Origin: an uncultured Dehalococcoidales bacterium
Lineage (GTDB): Bacteria > Chloroflexota > Dehalococcoidia > UBA1151 > UBA1328
Assembly (NCBI GenBank): GCA_905614375.1
Contig: CAJQSP010000059.1
Span: 1-42,806 of the forward strand
Length of the DNA: 42,806 bases
Reading direction: 5' to 3'
The position numbers and the translations under genes were made by a program. Positions within the stretch are counted from its first letter, which is position 1, and each line of letters opens with the position of its first letter. Below the pieces are notes generated by a model that was given only the letters and a program-made list of their open reading frames with translations, was not told where the DNA came from and searched no databases. Positions 17,584 to 26,749 of the stretch are shown here, piece by piece.

Positions 17584-18339
17584 CTAGGCTTTGTACGGAA
17601 TACCGCTGAGCTCGGCGGCTTCCTTCATTACAATCTCGGTCATCTCACGAGGCGTTTGATCGTCAAAGTAGTGGGGGGTTCCGAATCTAACGGTGATTCT
17701 GGTACGAAGTGCGGGGATGGTCCAGTTGGGCGTAAACGGAATCCACTTTTCGATCCACCTGCCTACAGCCGACTGTTCGAGACCTCGTCCTTTGCGGTCG
17801 TACTCGATTCCGACGGGAACTATGGGAATTTTGAGTTCATGTCCCTTTTGCTTCAGATGCCTATCCTGATAGCGCTTCAGCAGACCAATCAGGCCTTCTT
17901 CGACTGAGTCGACAGAATCGTACTGATATTCACCCTGAGTAAACGCAGCAGTGATCAACCGCCGGTCCATACGGTCTTCGACATCATTTGCTAAATCAAC
18001 AGCGCGTTTTCGTGTGTTAACGGTGCCACTTTCCTGCCAAATTACCGTGCCCATCGCTGATGTCATGTTCTTCTGAACAAAATTGATAGGTGCATTGTGT
18101 CCGAATGAATCGGTCGAAACGAAACTAATGAACTCGCCCGTAGAATTGGCTATAGCAAATACATCAGCCGAAGTTCGATGAACTGGCGCAAGCATTATCG
18201 GCCGAATGTTGGGAATTTCGCCTTCAACACGGCTACGAAGAAACAGGACGTGTTTAGCTACGGGAATAAACGTACGCCGGAAGACGTGGTAGTTGAAACG
18301 CCACCAATTTTCCTTAAGACCCAATTGCAATCCCTTCAC
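17584..18339 (-). CDS. 1-acyl-sn-glycerol-3-phosphate acyltransferase-like protein (PlsC family)
   Basis: The 251-residue protein shows the acyltransferase blocks: LAPVHRTSADVFAIA with the catalytic HX4D (His54, Asp59), AMGTVIWQESGTVNTRKRA, and ITAAFTQGEYQYDSVDSVEEGLIGLLKRY in place of the usual FPEGTR block. Then comes IPIVPVGIEYDRKGRG (motif IV), with RTRITVRFGTPHYFDD near the end. It should transfer an acyl chain to lysophosphatidate or a similar lipid at the membrane. The FPEGTR-type block is atypical (FTQGEYQ), so substrate is uncertain. The start is GTG at 18339. It is transcribed alone, convergent with acs. Confidence 0.82.
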   Translation of the reverse strand: MKGLQLGLKENWWRFNYHVFRRTFIPVAKHVLFLRSRVEGEIPNIRPIMLAPVHRTSADVFAIANSTGEFISFVSTDSFGHNAPINFVQKNMTSAMGTVIWQESGTVNTRKRAVDLANDVEDRMDRRLITAAFTQGEYQYDSVDSVEEGLIGLLKRYQDRHLKQKGHELKIPIVPVGIEYDRKGRGLEQSAVGRWIEKWIPFTPNWTIPALRTRITVRFGTPHYFDDQTPREMTEIVMKEAAELSGIPYKA

Positions 18340-18510
18340 GCATTCTGATTGCGCCGAGGCCGATCTAATGCAGAACGGGTACTCGCATCTTCTAGACTCT
18401 TGATTCTATCTCAGCAATCGCGAACCACACCGCTTACTAGTTAGAGAAATTCATGACGAATACACGAACAGCGTCCGCCATCCTTAACCCCGTATATACA
18501 ATCCATCACC

Positions 18511-20022
18511 ATGACATTGAATCCCACAGAAAAACCGAACATCCTCTACATCATGGCTGATGAAGCTATTGCCGATTTGATGGGTGCATACGACCACCCC
18601 GTCGTGAAGACTCCTAACATAGATAACCTCGTGGCTCAGGGTGTGCGATTTGACACCGCCTACACGCCGTTCCCACTTTGCGCACCTGGTCGTGCAGCGA
18701 TGATGACGGGTCGACATGCTTCCAGCATTGGAGCGTGGGACAACGCTGCTCCATTTGCCTCCGACATTCCAACGTTCGCTCACTATCTCGCACAGAATGG
18801 CTACGACACCGTTCTCAGCGGCAAGATGCATTTTGTTGGCGCCGATCAGCTTCACGGTTTTTCACGACGACTCAACACCGACATCTACCCAGCGGATTTC
18901 GATTGGACTCGCCCTGAGTGGGTCGCTATGAAGGAATCTAAGGGTGAAGACTGGCGCGAAATAATGGAGAATCGCACCCAGTACAACGCGTCGAATTATG
19001 GTCCTGACGCTGTGAAAATCGACGCCAAGCATGGACCGCTTTCCTACGACGAAGAAACTCACTTCAGAGCGAAGCAATATTTAAACGCTCGAGGAAATAA
19101 TCCCGAGCCATTCATGTTGACAGTTTCTTACCACCACCCTCATGAACCGTTCTGGCCGCCAAAGAAGTACTGGGACATGTACGAGGGCGAACAGATCGAC
19201 ATCCCAGAACTGCCTGATGATCTCGAAGATCGCCAGTCAATGATGGATATTTGGCTCAACGCCTATCACGGCGTGAAACTCTATGACCTACGCGATCGGG
19301 ACGGCCTGTATCGACTACGACGCGCCTACTACGCGTTGATGACGTATATGGACGATCTGGTTGGCGAACTGCTTGAAACTCTCGAACAAACTGGCCTAGA
19401 AAAAAACACAATTGTCGTGTTCTCTTCAGATCACGGAGACATGCTCGCTGAACGAGAGATGGTTCAGAAGCGGGCATTTTACGAATACTGCTCACGAGTG
19501 CCATTGATCGTGAAATACCCTGACAATCGACATGCCGGAACCACAGTAAACACGCCTGTGACAACTCTCGATCTTCTGCCTACGTTCTGCGAGATGACTG
19601 ACAGTGACGCGTCGCAACCATTCGATGGCGACAGCCTAATTCCGTTATTCGAAATCGAAAATCCTGATCGCCATGTATTTGTCCAAGCTCACGAGGTGGT
19701 CGGGGTTCCATGCATTATGGTTCGTAAAGGCGACTGGAAGTACAACTACATCCATGGTCATAAACCTCAACTGTTCAATCTCAAAGATGATCCAAAAGAG
19801 TGGGACAACCTTGCCGGATTGCCAGCATATGCAGTGATCGAAGAAGAACTCAACTCACTGATTCTTAGCGAGTTCGACCTCGACGATATTGCTGCTGAAA
19901 ACTTAGCGTCAATCAGACGACGTGCTCTCATCAAAGAAGTGATGCAGAGGCAGGGAGTGACATGGACTCACAAGCCTGATTTCGACCCACGCCGAGATGC
20001 ACTAGAACAGCACCTGCCCTAA
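18511..20022 (+). CDS. Sulfatase (arylsulfatase/choline-sulfatase-like)
   Basis: The 503-residue protein belongs to the type I sulfatases. KPNILYIMADEAIADLMGAYDHPVVKTPNIDNLVAQGVRFDTAYT provides the metal ligands; PLCAPGRAAMMTGRHASSIG carries the CxPxR signature with Cys57, the residue converted to formylglycine. Later come GKMHFVGADQLHGF and TIVVFSSDHGDMLAEREMVQKRAFYE, which holds the second Asp-His pair. No signal peptide is seen, so the enzyme is probably cytoplasmic, acting on imported sulfate esters. No formylglycine-generating enzyme lies in the window. No SD precedes the ATG. Confidence 0.93.
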   Translation: MTLNPTEKPNILYIMADEAIADLMGAYDHPVVKTPNIDNLVAQGVRFDTAYTPFPLCAPGRAAMMTGRHASSIGAWDNAAPFASDIPTFAHYLAQNGYDTVLSGKMHFVGADQLHGFSRRLNTDIYPADFDWTRPEWVAMKESKGEDWREIMENRTQYNASNYGPDAVKIDAKHGPLSYDEETHFRAKQYLNARGNNPEPFMLTVSYHHPHEPFWPPKKYWDMYEGEQIDIPELPDDLEDRQSMMDIWLNAYHGVKLYDLRDRDGLYRLRRAYYALMTYMDDLVGELLETLEQTGLEKNTIVVFSSDHGDMLAEREMVQKRAFYEYCSRVPLIVKYPDNRHAGTTVNTPVTTLDLLPTFCEMTDSDASQPFDGDSLIPLFEIENPDRHVFVQAHEVVGVPCIMVRKGDWKYNYIHGHKPQLFNLKDDPKEWDNLAGLPAYAVIEEELNSLILSEFDLDDIAAENLASIRRRALIKEVMQRQGVTWTHKPDFDPRRDALEQHLP

Positions 20023-20641
20023 AGCTAGTCAATCGTGAAATTCAATGCCGAACACAACCGGTTCAAGTGTCCGATCTTACCGCCGCTAGGCGTGATCGTA
20101 CCGTATTCAGTTGATTCAAATGGCGATCAACCCGCGCCGCCCACTCACCACAGTTCCAACAGACCGCCTGTCAGGAAGTCATTCGTCGGGGGCCATATTG
20201 AATCGCTCAGCAGATCCCAACTGAGCTTGGTTCAGATAACCGAAAATACTCCCTTACTAACCGTACAAGCACCTCGTTTAGTTCGAGTTACGGGGTAGGG
20301 AATGTACATATGACCCTTAATTCGTCCTAAACAGTGGTGTGGACAAAAACTATAACCGATTACACACATGTCTCGCGATTTAATAATTCACAATCGAATT
20401 GCCAGGCTCGCTGCCGATCTGACCCCGGCCGCATTCGTTTGTGTTGTCACGTTCGACCCGAAATCTAACTTGATCACCGTGTCTGCCGTCTCCGGTATAG
20501 ATCATCTCGCGTGTGTGGAGTGAACGTGACGGAATCAGTTCGTGCGTACGGATGCGTTATGAAAATTTAGTAGATCGACTTTCTCACGCTCTGTATTTAA
20601 ATTCGATTTCGCTGAGCCAATATCGACGATACAGTGAATTC
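20023..20641. other. Gene-poor gap between the sulfatase and a lipoprotein gene
   Basis: Apart from the 51-residue frame at 20368-20523, I see no gene, RNA or repeat in these ~620 bases. An 87-codon frame from 20035 has no recognisable protein character. Confidence 0.45.
20368..20523 (+). CDS. Small uncharacterised frame, possibly a truncated GAF-like domain
   Basis: The 51-residue frame from ATG 20368 (MSRDLIIHNRIARLAADLTP then AAFVCVVTFDPKSNLITVSA and VSGIDHLACVE) has the helix plus beta-hairpin look of the N-terminus of a GAF sensor domain. It ends too early to fold as one. No SD is visible. It may be a relic or a chance frame. Confidence 0.25.
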   Translation: MSRDLIIHNRIARLAADLTPAAFVCVVTFDPKSNLITVSAVSGIDHLACVE

Positions 20642-21265
20642 ATGTCAAACTCACACAAACGAACATTTTCACTTTTCTCAGCCTTATTGGTGCTCGTAAT
20701 CGCTACAATTGCGTGCTCCAGCAGTACCGACTCGAAAACTGCGGAAGATATTACAACTCCTAGTTACCAAACCTGCGAAGGTTTCGTAACTGCCGAAAAC
20801 CTCGGAGGAGGCGCTGATCCAACAGGTCTCATTCACCGAGCAAAAGCCATATCAATCGCTTCGATTCCTGGCCTTGCAGATAGCGGAGCCACAGCAAACT
20901 GCCTAATCGAAGTGTTCAGGACAATCGATGGCGACGATTCACCCGTCCCTGGTGATTCGATCACGATCTCGTTAGTGCAATTCGAGTCCAGAGAAGTTGC
21001 CCTGAACCTATATAACTCAACACTCGCAGCGGCTATTCTCACCGGAGAGCAAGTTGGCGATCTTGCTAAAATACTTCAAGAAGTCGTTGGCGAACACTCC
21101 TACTTGATGGACGTCAAATCAGGTGGAGTAGGTGCGATCGTTGTCTTCGTATCGGGCTCCACTTTCGTCTCAATGAGCTCTATGACTGACGCTGAAAGTA
21201 ACGCATTGCTTGATGGACAGCAGTTGGTTGATTCTGCACAAGGTCTACAATCTCGCCTTCCCTAA
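20642..21265 (+). CDS. Uncharacterised lipoprotein, 207 residues
   Basis: The start taken is ATG 20642, giving a proper signal peptide: positive MSNSHKRTF, hydrophobic SLFSALLVLVIA and the lipobox-like ATIAC (Cys25) followed by a Ser/Thr-rich linker. A longer frame from 20513 would bury the signal. The mature domain is soluble with alternating strands and helices, and has Cys residues in YQTCEGF and TANCLIEVF that could form a disulfide. No family recognised. It ends 15 bases before the aldo/keto reductase, so the two may be co-transcribed. Confidence 0.7.
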   Translation: MSNSHKRTFSLFSALLVLVIATIACSSSTDSKTAEDITTPSYQTCEGFVTAENLGGGADPTGLIHRAKAISIASIPGLADSGATANCLIEVFRTIDGDDSPVPGDSITISLVQFESREVALNLYNSTLAAAILTGEQVGDLAKILQEVVGEHSYLMDVKSGGVGAIVVFVSGSTFVSMSSMTDAESNALLDGQQLVDSAQGLQSRLP

Positions 21266-21280
21266 GTTAAAAAGTAATCC

Positions 21281-22285
21281 ATGGAATACAAACTATTTGG
21301 ACGCACCGGCGTGTACGTCAGCCCTATCGTGTTGGGCTGTATGATGTTCGGTCAAAAAACCGATCTCGACGTCACTTGCGAAATCATCGATTACGCACTT
21401 GGAAAGGGAGTTAACTTCCTCGACACTGCCGATGTGTACGGCGGTGGTGCTTCAGAAGATTTCGTTGGCAAAGCGCTTCAGCGAAACGGCAAGAGAAACG
21501 ATGTATTTCTCGCTACCAAAGTGAACGGTCGTATGTCGCCAAAGCCAAACGACCTCGGAAACAGTCGCCACCACATAATCGAGGGCTGTGAAGCTAGTCT
21601 AAGGCGACTGAAGGTCGATCATATCGACCTCTATCAACTGCATCGACCGAACTCGCATGTTGCAATCGACGAAACACTGCGGGCTATGGATGATCTCATT
21701 GATTCCGGTAAAATTCGTTACGCTGGCACGAGCAATTACGGATCATGGCAGTTCGTCGAGTCGCTATGGGCATCAGAGAAGCTCGGCCTGAACCGATTCG
21801 TAAGCGATCAGTCGCCGTTCAACCTTGCCGATCGTCGTGCTGAACGAGAACACCTTCCTATGTGCCAGACGTACAGCACAGCATTCATTCCATGGTCGCC
21901 ACTCGCCGCTGGCGGTCTAACCGGTAAGTACACGCGAAATACCCAACAGGCTTCTGGTACTCGATTTGGAGATGAAACCGACCCCGGCAAACTCAAACGA
22001 TTTAGCGGAGGCGTAATGGATATCGCTGACGGACTCGTTCCAATCGCCGAAGCCCACAACGCAACAGTCGCTCAGATTGCACTAGCATGGGTCGCCGCAC
22101 AGCGTGGAGTGACTGCGCCGATCGCAGGACCTCGCACGCTCGATCAGTTCAAAGACAATCTCCGTGCATTGGACGTTGAACTAACTAAAGAAGATTTCGA
22201 CAAGATAGACGAGTTAGCCCCTGCCGGAACCAACGTTGCTGAATACTATGAAGCTAGCTTCAAGCCTAACGCTCACCGTTTTTAG
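21281..22285 (+). CDS. Aldo/keto reductase
   Basis: The 334-residue (beta/alpha)8 NADPH oxidoreductase has the catalytic tetrad in order: GVNFLDTADVYGGGASEDFVGKAL (Asp and Tyr), DVFLATKVNG (Lys) and DHIDLYQLHRPN (His). The cofactor segment GKIRYAGTSNYGSWQ and the late FIPWSPLAAGGLTGKY and IAGPRTLDQFKDNLRAL fit the YghZ/YajO-like group. The substrate is likely a sugar or small aldehyde. There is no SD before the ATG. It is followed 55 bases later by the uronate-dehydrogenase-like gene, suggesting joint work on sugars. Confidence 0.92.
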   Translation: MEYKLFGRTGVYVSPIVLGCMMFGQKTDLDVTCEIIDYALGKGVNFLDTADVYGGGASEDFVGKALQRNGKRNDVFLATKVNGRMSPKPNDLGNSRHHIIEGCEASLRRLKVDHIDLYQLHRPNSHVAIDETLRAMDDLIDSGKIRYAGTSNYGSWQFVESLWASEKLGLNRFVSDQSPFNLADRRAEREHLPMCQTYSTAFIPWSPLAAGGLTGKYTRNTQQASGTRFGDETDPGKLKRFSGGVMDIADGLVPIAEAHNATVAQIALAWVAAQRGVTAPIAGPRTLDQFKDNLRALDVELTKEDFDKIDELAPAGTNVAEYYEASFKPNAHRF

Positions 22286-22340
22286 ACGGCATTATGACCT
22301 CTTCTTCTAATACCAACTCCAAAAAGTAAATGACCTCTAA

Positions 22341-23135
22341 ATGACCGAAAAACGAAAAGTTCTAATTACCGGTGGAGCCGGCCTCATCGGCTCGATCATG
22401 ATCGATAAGCTAGGCGACAAATACGAGTTTTCTTCTCTAGATCTAAAAGAGGCGGACGGAATAAAGTCGACAGTTACCAATCTAGGCGATCTCGAAGCGA
22501 TCAATCCCGCTTTCGATGGAATAGACACCGTTGTTCACCTTGCTGCCGATAGATCACCGAAAGGTTCGTGGGATTCGATTCTCAAAAACAACTTCGTTGC
22601 CACCTATAACGTGTTCGAGGCATCGAAAAGAGCAGGCGTGAAACGAGTAATTTTCGCAAGCTCTAATCACGCCGAAGGAGGGTTCTATCTCGACGCTCCT
22701 TGGAAGCATGTGAATGAAGGCAATTTCCACCTGCTTGAACAAGACAACTATGAACTCGTTACCGAAAACCACATGATTCGTCCCGATAGCTACTACGGAG
22801 TCGCCAAGGCGTACGGAGAAGCACTCGGGAGCTATTACAACGACTACCAAGGCCTAAGCTCGTTCCATTTGCGAATAGGCTGGGTGCTGGAAACAGACGA
22901 TCCGACGTTCTCTGCGTACTCACTATCGTTGTGGTTGAGTCACCGCGACACGGCACAGATCATTGATCTGTGCATCGATGCGCCAGAATCACAAAGTTAT
23001 GACATTTTTAATGCGACTTCAGATAACACGTGGAAAATTTTCGACATAGAGCATGCGAAAAACGCTCTCGGCTACAAACCCCAAGACCGTGCAGGGTCAG
23101 AGTTCACACCGCGTTCGTATGAACGTACCACCTAG
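22341..23135 (+). CDS. NAD-dependent epimerase/dehydratase, uronate-dehydrogenase-like (paralogue 2)
   Basis: The 264-residue extended SDR begins KVLITGGAGLIGSIM (TGxxGxxG) and shares with the gene at 9136 the blocks VVHLAADRS..SWDSILKNNFVATYNVFEASKRAGVKRVIFASSNHAEGGFYLDAPWKHV and YYGVAKAYGEALGSYYNDYQGLSSFHLRIGW (catalytic YxxxK). The FASSNH stretch is typical of uronate dehydrogenases, which make aldarolactones from uronic acids. Substrate is inferred. It is followed by a hairpin terminator. There is no SD at the ATG. Confidence 0.86.
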   Translation: MTEKRKVLITGGAGLIGSIMIDKLGDKYEFSSLDLKEADGIKSTVTNLGDLEAINPAFDGIDTVVHLAADRSPKGSWDSILKNNFVATYNVFEASKRAGVKRVIFASSNHAEGGFYLDAPWKHVNEGNFHLLEQDNYELVTENHMIRPDSYYGVAKAYGEALGSYYNDYQGLSSFHLRIGWVLETDDPTFSAYSLSLWLSHRDTAQIIDLCIDAPESQSYDIFNATSDNTWKIFDIEHAKNALGYKPQDRAGSEFTPRSYERTT

Positions 23136-23160
23136 TTAATTCCAATTAGTTTGAATAGAA

Positions 23161-23204
23161 GAAAACACCCACTCAAGCTGAATTCAGCGTAAGTGGGTGT
23201 TTTC
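23161..23204 (+). terminator. Hairpin terminator after the second uronate-dehydrogenase-like gene
   Basis: A perfect 13-base inverted repeat (gaaaacacccact, 23161-23173, with its complement 23192-23204) encloses a second perfect palindrome, gctgaattcagc. The 3' arm ends in TTTTC. It starts 26 bases after the stop codon. Confidence 0.75.
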
Positions 23205-23678
23205 AGATACTGACGAATTCCATAACTCGAGTTGCTGGTTCAACGTAGGTCGTTACATCGCTTCAGAGGCATTATTAGCTTCATATCAACGAGCCATTCG
23301 CTCCACTCCATCACAAGATCACCTAATTAGCGTTGTTTGAATTTCGTAAATGATGAGGATAAAAATCATGGCAGGACTTACCGGCAATCAGGTCAAACTG
23401 GTCAAACTGGTCAAGCCAATTAGAGCTGCCATTTTATGGATTGTCTAACAAGGCTTAGGTGAAGCATGGACTGAGGTCTATGGCATTCTCTCGTCAACCA
23501 TGATCGACTCGGCTGCGAAAGCTGCGGACGCTGCTTACCTAGCAGTTCAGACAGTAAATAGAAAAGGCGAAATGTACCGGCTTTTTGTTTTAACGCCGGT
23601 AAGATGCTGCGCAGTCGTGAATCCTGTTCCGCCCGATTTAACCAAGTCACTACTTCTTTCGATATTTGAGGATAAGTT
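23205..23678. other. Gap before the EamA transporter
   Basis: The gap holds only the interrupted frame from 23368 with a 9-base tandem repeat. A 155-codon reverse-strand frame (23420-23887) overlaps the transporter and looks like its shadow. Confidence 0.45.
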
Positions 23679-23709
23679 TTGGAACTCAGCTGGGTACTGC
23701 CCGCGATAG
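23368..23709 (+). pseudogene. Interrupted short frame with in-frame TAA
   Basis: From ATG 23368 (weak GAGG upstream) the frame reads 26 codons (MAGLTGNQVKLVKLVKPIRA...), meets TAA at 23446, then stays open through QGLGEAWTEVYGILSSTMID and SAAKAADAAYLAVQTVNRKG. The second part looks like a helical protein. A tandem 9-mer ggtcaaact (23391-23408) sits in the first part. No family recognised; the last codons overlap the EamA gene start. Confidence 0.3.
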
Positions 23710-24587
23710 CGAGCCCGTTCATATACGCGATAGTTTCGATTGGCGACAAGTGGATTCTGTCGACACTCAAACTGCGGATCGAAAGCTTCAACCTGTTCGT
23801 AGGTGGAACCCAGCTGGGAATCTCTCTGGTAATTCTTCTGCTTCTTGGAATTCCAGATGCCTCGACAGAAGCGCTAGCTGCTGCCATCGGTGGTGGAATG
23901 ATCTGGGGAGTTGCGCTGATAATTCTGTTTATGGCACTGCGTCGCGAACAGATCGGTCGAATCGTTCCGGTATCTCAAACCTCACCCGTATTTGCAGCCA
24001 TTCTCGGTGTGGTGCTTCTCGGCGAGAATCTTGAATGGTGGGGATGGCTAGCCGTTCTGTTGGTAGTAGCAGGAGCAGTTATAGTTTCGGCCGATCCGCA
24101 CCAATTACTTTCTGGAGGATTCCGAAAGGTCTACTTATGGGTCGTTCTCGCTGCCGCACTAATCGGCATCGCCCAAGTTTTATTGAAGCTCTCATCAGAT
24201 GAACTGAACGTGTGGCACAATATGTCACTTCGCGGGATCGGACTCTTTACAACACTCGCTATTCCGGTCCTAAGACCGTCGATTGCTAGGGATCTTGGTT
24301 CTTTCATCACCACCAAGAAAACCGCAATCCCGGTACTGATTATTGAAGGATTAGGCCCGATACTCGGCAACGGTTTCTTACTGCTAGCGTTAGCGAATGG
24401 ACCAGTTTCGCTCGTGAGCGCATTGCTGGGCACTAGACCGATATTCATCTTATTGATTACGCTCGCTTTTGCACCGATTGCCAAGAAGGCACTAGCCGAG
24501 GAATTTACGAGAGCCGACATCATTACTAAGACGGTGTCGACCGCCGCAGTAGTAGGCGGCGTTGTAATCATTTCTCTCGCTAGCTAA
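23679..24587 (+). CDS. EamA/DMT-family transporter
   Basis: The 302-residue protein has ten hydrophobic helices arranged as two EamA repeats: the first from LSWVLPAIASPFIYAIVSIGDKW to GWLAVLLVVAGAVIVSA, the second from VYLWVVLAAALIGIAQVLLK to TKTVSTAAVVGGVVIIS. The family hallmark near the fourth and ninth helices is present (VPVSQTSPVFAAILGVVLLGENLEWWGW and GPVSLVSALLGTRPIFILLITL). Members export or import amino acids, nucleotides, sugars or other metabolites. The start is TTG at 23679, supported by GAGGAT six bases upstream. It stands alone. Confidence 0.88.
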   Translation: MELSWVLPAIASPFIYAIVSIGDKWILSTLKLRIESFNLFVGGTQLGISLVILLLLGIPDASTEALAAAIGGGMIWGVALIILFMALRREQIGRIVPVSQTSPVFAAILGVVLLGENLEWWGWLAVLLVVAGAVIVSADPHQLLSGGFRKVYLWVVLAAALIGIAQVLLKLSSDELNVWHNMSLRGIGLFTTLAIPVLRPSIARDLGSFITTKKTAIPVLIIEGLGPILGNGFLLLALANGPVSLVSALLGTRPIFILLITLAFAPIAKKALAEEFTRADIITKTVSTAAVVGGVVIISLAS

Positions 24588-24602
24588 CGAAGGCTCAGCC
24601 GA

Positions 24603-25580
24603 TTACACGATCTGGTTACGCAGTTCCGGTTCGCCGTTCCAAAGTCGAGTCAGATTGTCGTTGAGAATGTCTATTACACGTTCTTCGTAAAGTCGAGTCT
24701 CACCACCTGTGTGAGGCGTGATTATCACATTTTGAAAATCCCAGAATGCCGACTCCGCCTCAAGAGGCTCGTTCCAGAAATGATCAATTCCTGCGCCAGC
24801 AATTTGACCCGCCTTTAATGCAATAGTCAGAGCTGGTTCGTCGATGCACTGCCCTCTTGCAACGTTGATCAAATACGCAGTCGATTTCATCGCCAGCAGT
24901 ACGTCCACATCCACGATATTGGTCGTTTCGGGCGTAAGCGGACAAGTCAAAGCGACAAAATCTGCCCTCGGAACGAGTTCCATTAGCTTATCGGGTGTAA
25001 CTACTTCATCAGCGGGGCCTTCGGCGGTGGAAGGGTCGCGCTTGGTGGCGATAACGTTCATGTCGAACGCTTTGGCGAATCGTGCCAGCCGTGAGCCAAT
25101 CGCACCCATGCCCACGATGAGAATCGTCTTGCCAATTAGTTCGTCTTCACGTTGAGTTAGATCACCAAGCATGCCTCGCCACGTGCGGCTGTTCTGGTTA
25201 TCTCGACCCGTGTGGATATGTCGATTCAAACCCAAGATCAGCGACATCGCGTGTTCGGCAACTGCGTTTTGGTTCACACCTGACGCGTTGGCGAGTCGAA
25301 TTCCACGTTTTTTAAGTTCCTCCAGTGGAAACTGATCGTACCCGGCCCCGATCGACTGAATGTACTTCAGTTTTGTCGCCCGTTCGAGCAAGGCGTTATC
25401 CCAGAAACCCGAGCAAACAAAAACATCTGCTTCTTCGATGCGATTCATCGTGTCCTCCGGCGTCCAAGTCTGAAAATATTTCACCTCAGGACTTCGGGCG
25501 CCGTAGCGCTCTTCCATCCGATAGGCAACGTGAGCAAAGTGGACGGTAGTGCCCGCAGCGGACGGAAAACTTTCAGACAT
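24603..25580 (-). CDS. D-2-hydroxyacid dehydrogenase (NAD-binding)
   Basis: The 325-residue protein has the full family layout: the substrate loop YIQSIGAGYDQFPLEELKKRGIRLANASGVN, and the Rossmann motif TILIVGMGAIGSRLARFAKAFDMNVIATKRDPS (GxGxxG). The catalytic Arg lies in YLINVARGQCIDEPAL, the Glu in NEPLEAESAFWDFQNVIITPH, and the His in TPHTGGE. It interconverts 2-ketoacids and D-2-hydroxyacids; glyoxylate, hydroxypyruvate or sugar-derived ketoacids are plausible. GGAAAAG precedes the ATG. The gene is convergent with the EamA transporter and divergent from the aldose-epimerase gene. Confidence 0.92.
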   Translation of the reverse strand: MSESFPSAAGTTVHFAHVAYRMEERYGARSPEVKYFQTWTPEDTMNRIEEADVFVCSGFWDNALLERATKLKYIQSIGAGYDQFPLEELKKRGIRLANASGVNQNAVAEHAMSLILGLNRHIHTGRDNQNSRTWRGMLGDLTQREDELIGKTILIVGMGAIGSRLARFAKAFDMNVIATKRDPSTAEGPADEVVTPDKLMELVPRADFVALTCPLTPETTNIVDVDVLLAMKSTAYLINVARGQCIDEPALTIALKAGQIAGAGIDHFWNEPLEAESAFWDFQNVIITPHTGGETRLYEERVIDILNDNLTRLWNGEPELRNQIV

Positions 25581-25747
25581 GACTTTTCCAAATCGAAGTA
25601 ATAATCACACGAAAAACGCTCAAAATTCTGGACAACAATGGAACCAAGATCGACAATATACGCAGGCAACCTGTGATTCCTTTGTCGCGATTTCTAGCAA
25701 GACCGAATCATACTGCCTAATTATCACCAGCGACCACAAGAACCTAC

Positions 25748-26641
25748 ATGCCAGCAAACATAACGATAAAAAACGAATTTGCATCAGTAACTATCTCACC
25801 AGATGCGGGTGCCTCAATGCGATCTTTTAAGGTGAATAAGGGTGGAACACAATACGAACTGCTCTCAGGTGGAGATAAAGCACACGTACCAACTGAACTT
25901 CCACATGGAGAAGGATCGTTCGTAATGGCACCGTGGGTGAACAGAATTCGCGATGGACGCCTCGTTACGCCAGACGGCATTCATGAACTGCCGATGAACG
26001 ATAAACAAGGACCGTATGCTATTCATGGTCTGGTACGAGATCGTGTTTGGACGGTTAAATCCTCAACCGAAAGCTCTCTCGAACTCGAAATAACTCTTGC
26101 AGAACCGTGGCCTTATGCTGGAAAAGTTGAATACTCACTGGCGTTAGAAGGATCTTCGCTGGTGCAGACTATGGGGCTCATCGCCGACGAAAACGAGAGT
26201 CAACCTTTCCCGGGAAGCGTTGGTTGGCATCCGTGGTTCAACATTACTCTGGGATCCGAATCTGTCATCGCAAAAGCCGACGTTCATAAGCAGTGGGAAC
26301 TACACAATAGAACTGCTAGCGGGAAACTTGAAGTAACTAGCATCACAGAGCGACTCCAAAAAGGAACTCATTTTGGAGTTCGAGAAGTAGATGGCTGCTT
26401 CCTGATAAATCCTGGTGGCGGCGCAGTGCTGAGATGGCCAGAGCTAACGATGACTATGACAGGGTCGGAAACAATCACCCATTTCATGTTCTTCTCACCA
26501 GAACACGCTTTATGCGTAGAACCGCAAACCTGCACGGTCGACGCCGCACAGTTGGCCGACAAAGGGCATGCGGACACCGGCCACGTGCTTGTCGATCGAG
26601 AGAATCCGTTGATAGCCACGACTATTTGGAGTTGGGAATAG
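25748..26641 (+). CDS. Aldose 1-epimerase (galactose-mutarotase-like) family protein
   Basis: The 297-residue beta-sandwich protein matches the aldose-1-epimerase family: MAPWVNRIRDGRLVTPDG, PYAIHGLVRDRVWTVKSS with the catalytic-type His, PFPGSVGWHPWFNITLGS with the second His, and a late HFMFFSPEHALCVEPQT. It would interconvert alpha and beta anomers of free sugars before catabolism. It starts at ATG 25748 without a clear SD. A GGGAG and a short ABC-ATPase stub follow immediately, suggesting the original operon continued into a transporter that is now lost. Confidence 0.85.
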   Translation: MPANITIKNEFASVTISPDAGASMRSFKVNKGGTQYELLSGGDKAHVPTELPHGEGSFVMAPWVNRIRDGRLVTPDGIHELPMNDKQGPYAIHGLVRDRVWTVKSSTESSLELEITLAEPWPYAGKVEYSLALEGSSLVQTMGLIADENESQPFPGSVGWHPWFNITLGSESVIAKADVHKQWELHNRTASGKLEVTSITERLQKGTHFGVREVDGCFLINPGGGAVLRWPELTMTMTGSETITHFMFFSPEHALCVEPQTCTVDAAQLADKGHADTGHVLVDRENPLIATTIWSWE

Positions 26642-26650
26642 GGAGATCAA

Positions 26651-26749
26651 GTGGCTACCGCTTTGAATATCGCATCATCTGAATCGGCTATCTCAATTAG
26701 CGGGCTAGAGTTCGCTTACGGAAATCGTCGTATTAGCTTTGTTCGCTAG
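26651..26749 (+). pseudogene. N-terminal stub of an ABC transporter ATPase
   Basis: Behind a good SD (GGGAG at 26641-26645) a GTG opens a 32-codon frame, MATALNIASSESAISISGLE then FAYGNRRISFVR, followed by TAG. The ISISGLEFAYGNRR stretch is the typical first strand of an ABC ATPase. The Walker A that should follow is absent. The next bases in another frame read AMLGAAAETVRKT and a stop, like the end of another protein. The whole looks like an internal-deletion scar. I see nothing else in the gap up to 26922. Confidence 0.5.

Noticed and set aside
20035..20298. An 87-codon frame after the sulfatase
   Set aside because: Starts at GTG without SD, composition is Pro/Ser/His-rich and irregular, and no domain can be seen.
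23420..23887. A 155-codon minus-strand frame
   Set aside because: Its start half is antisense to the EamA gene and its end half to the interrupted frame; no SD and no protein-like pattern.
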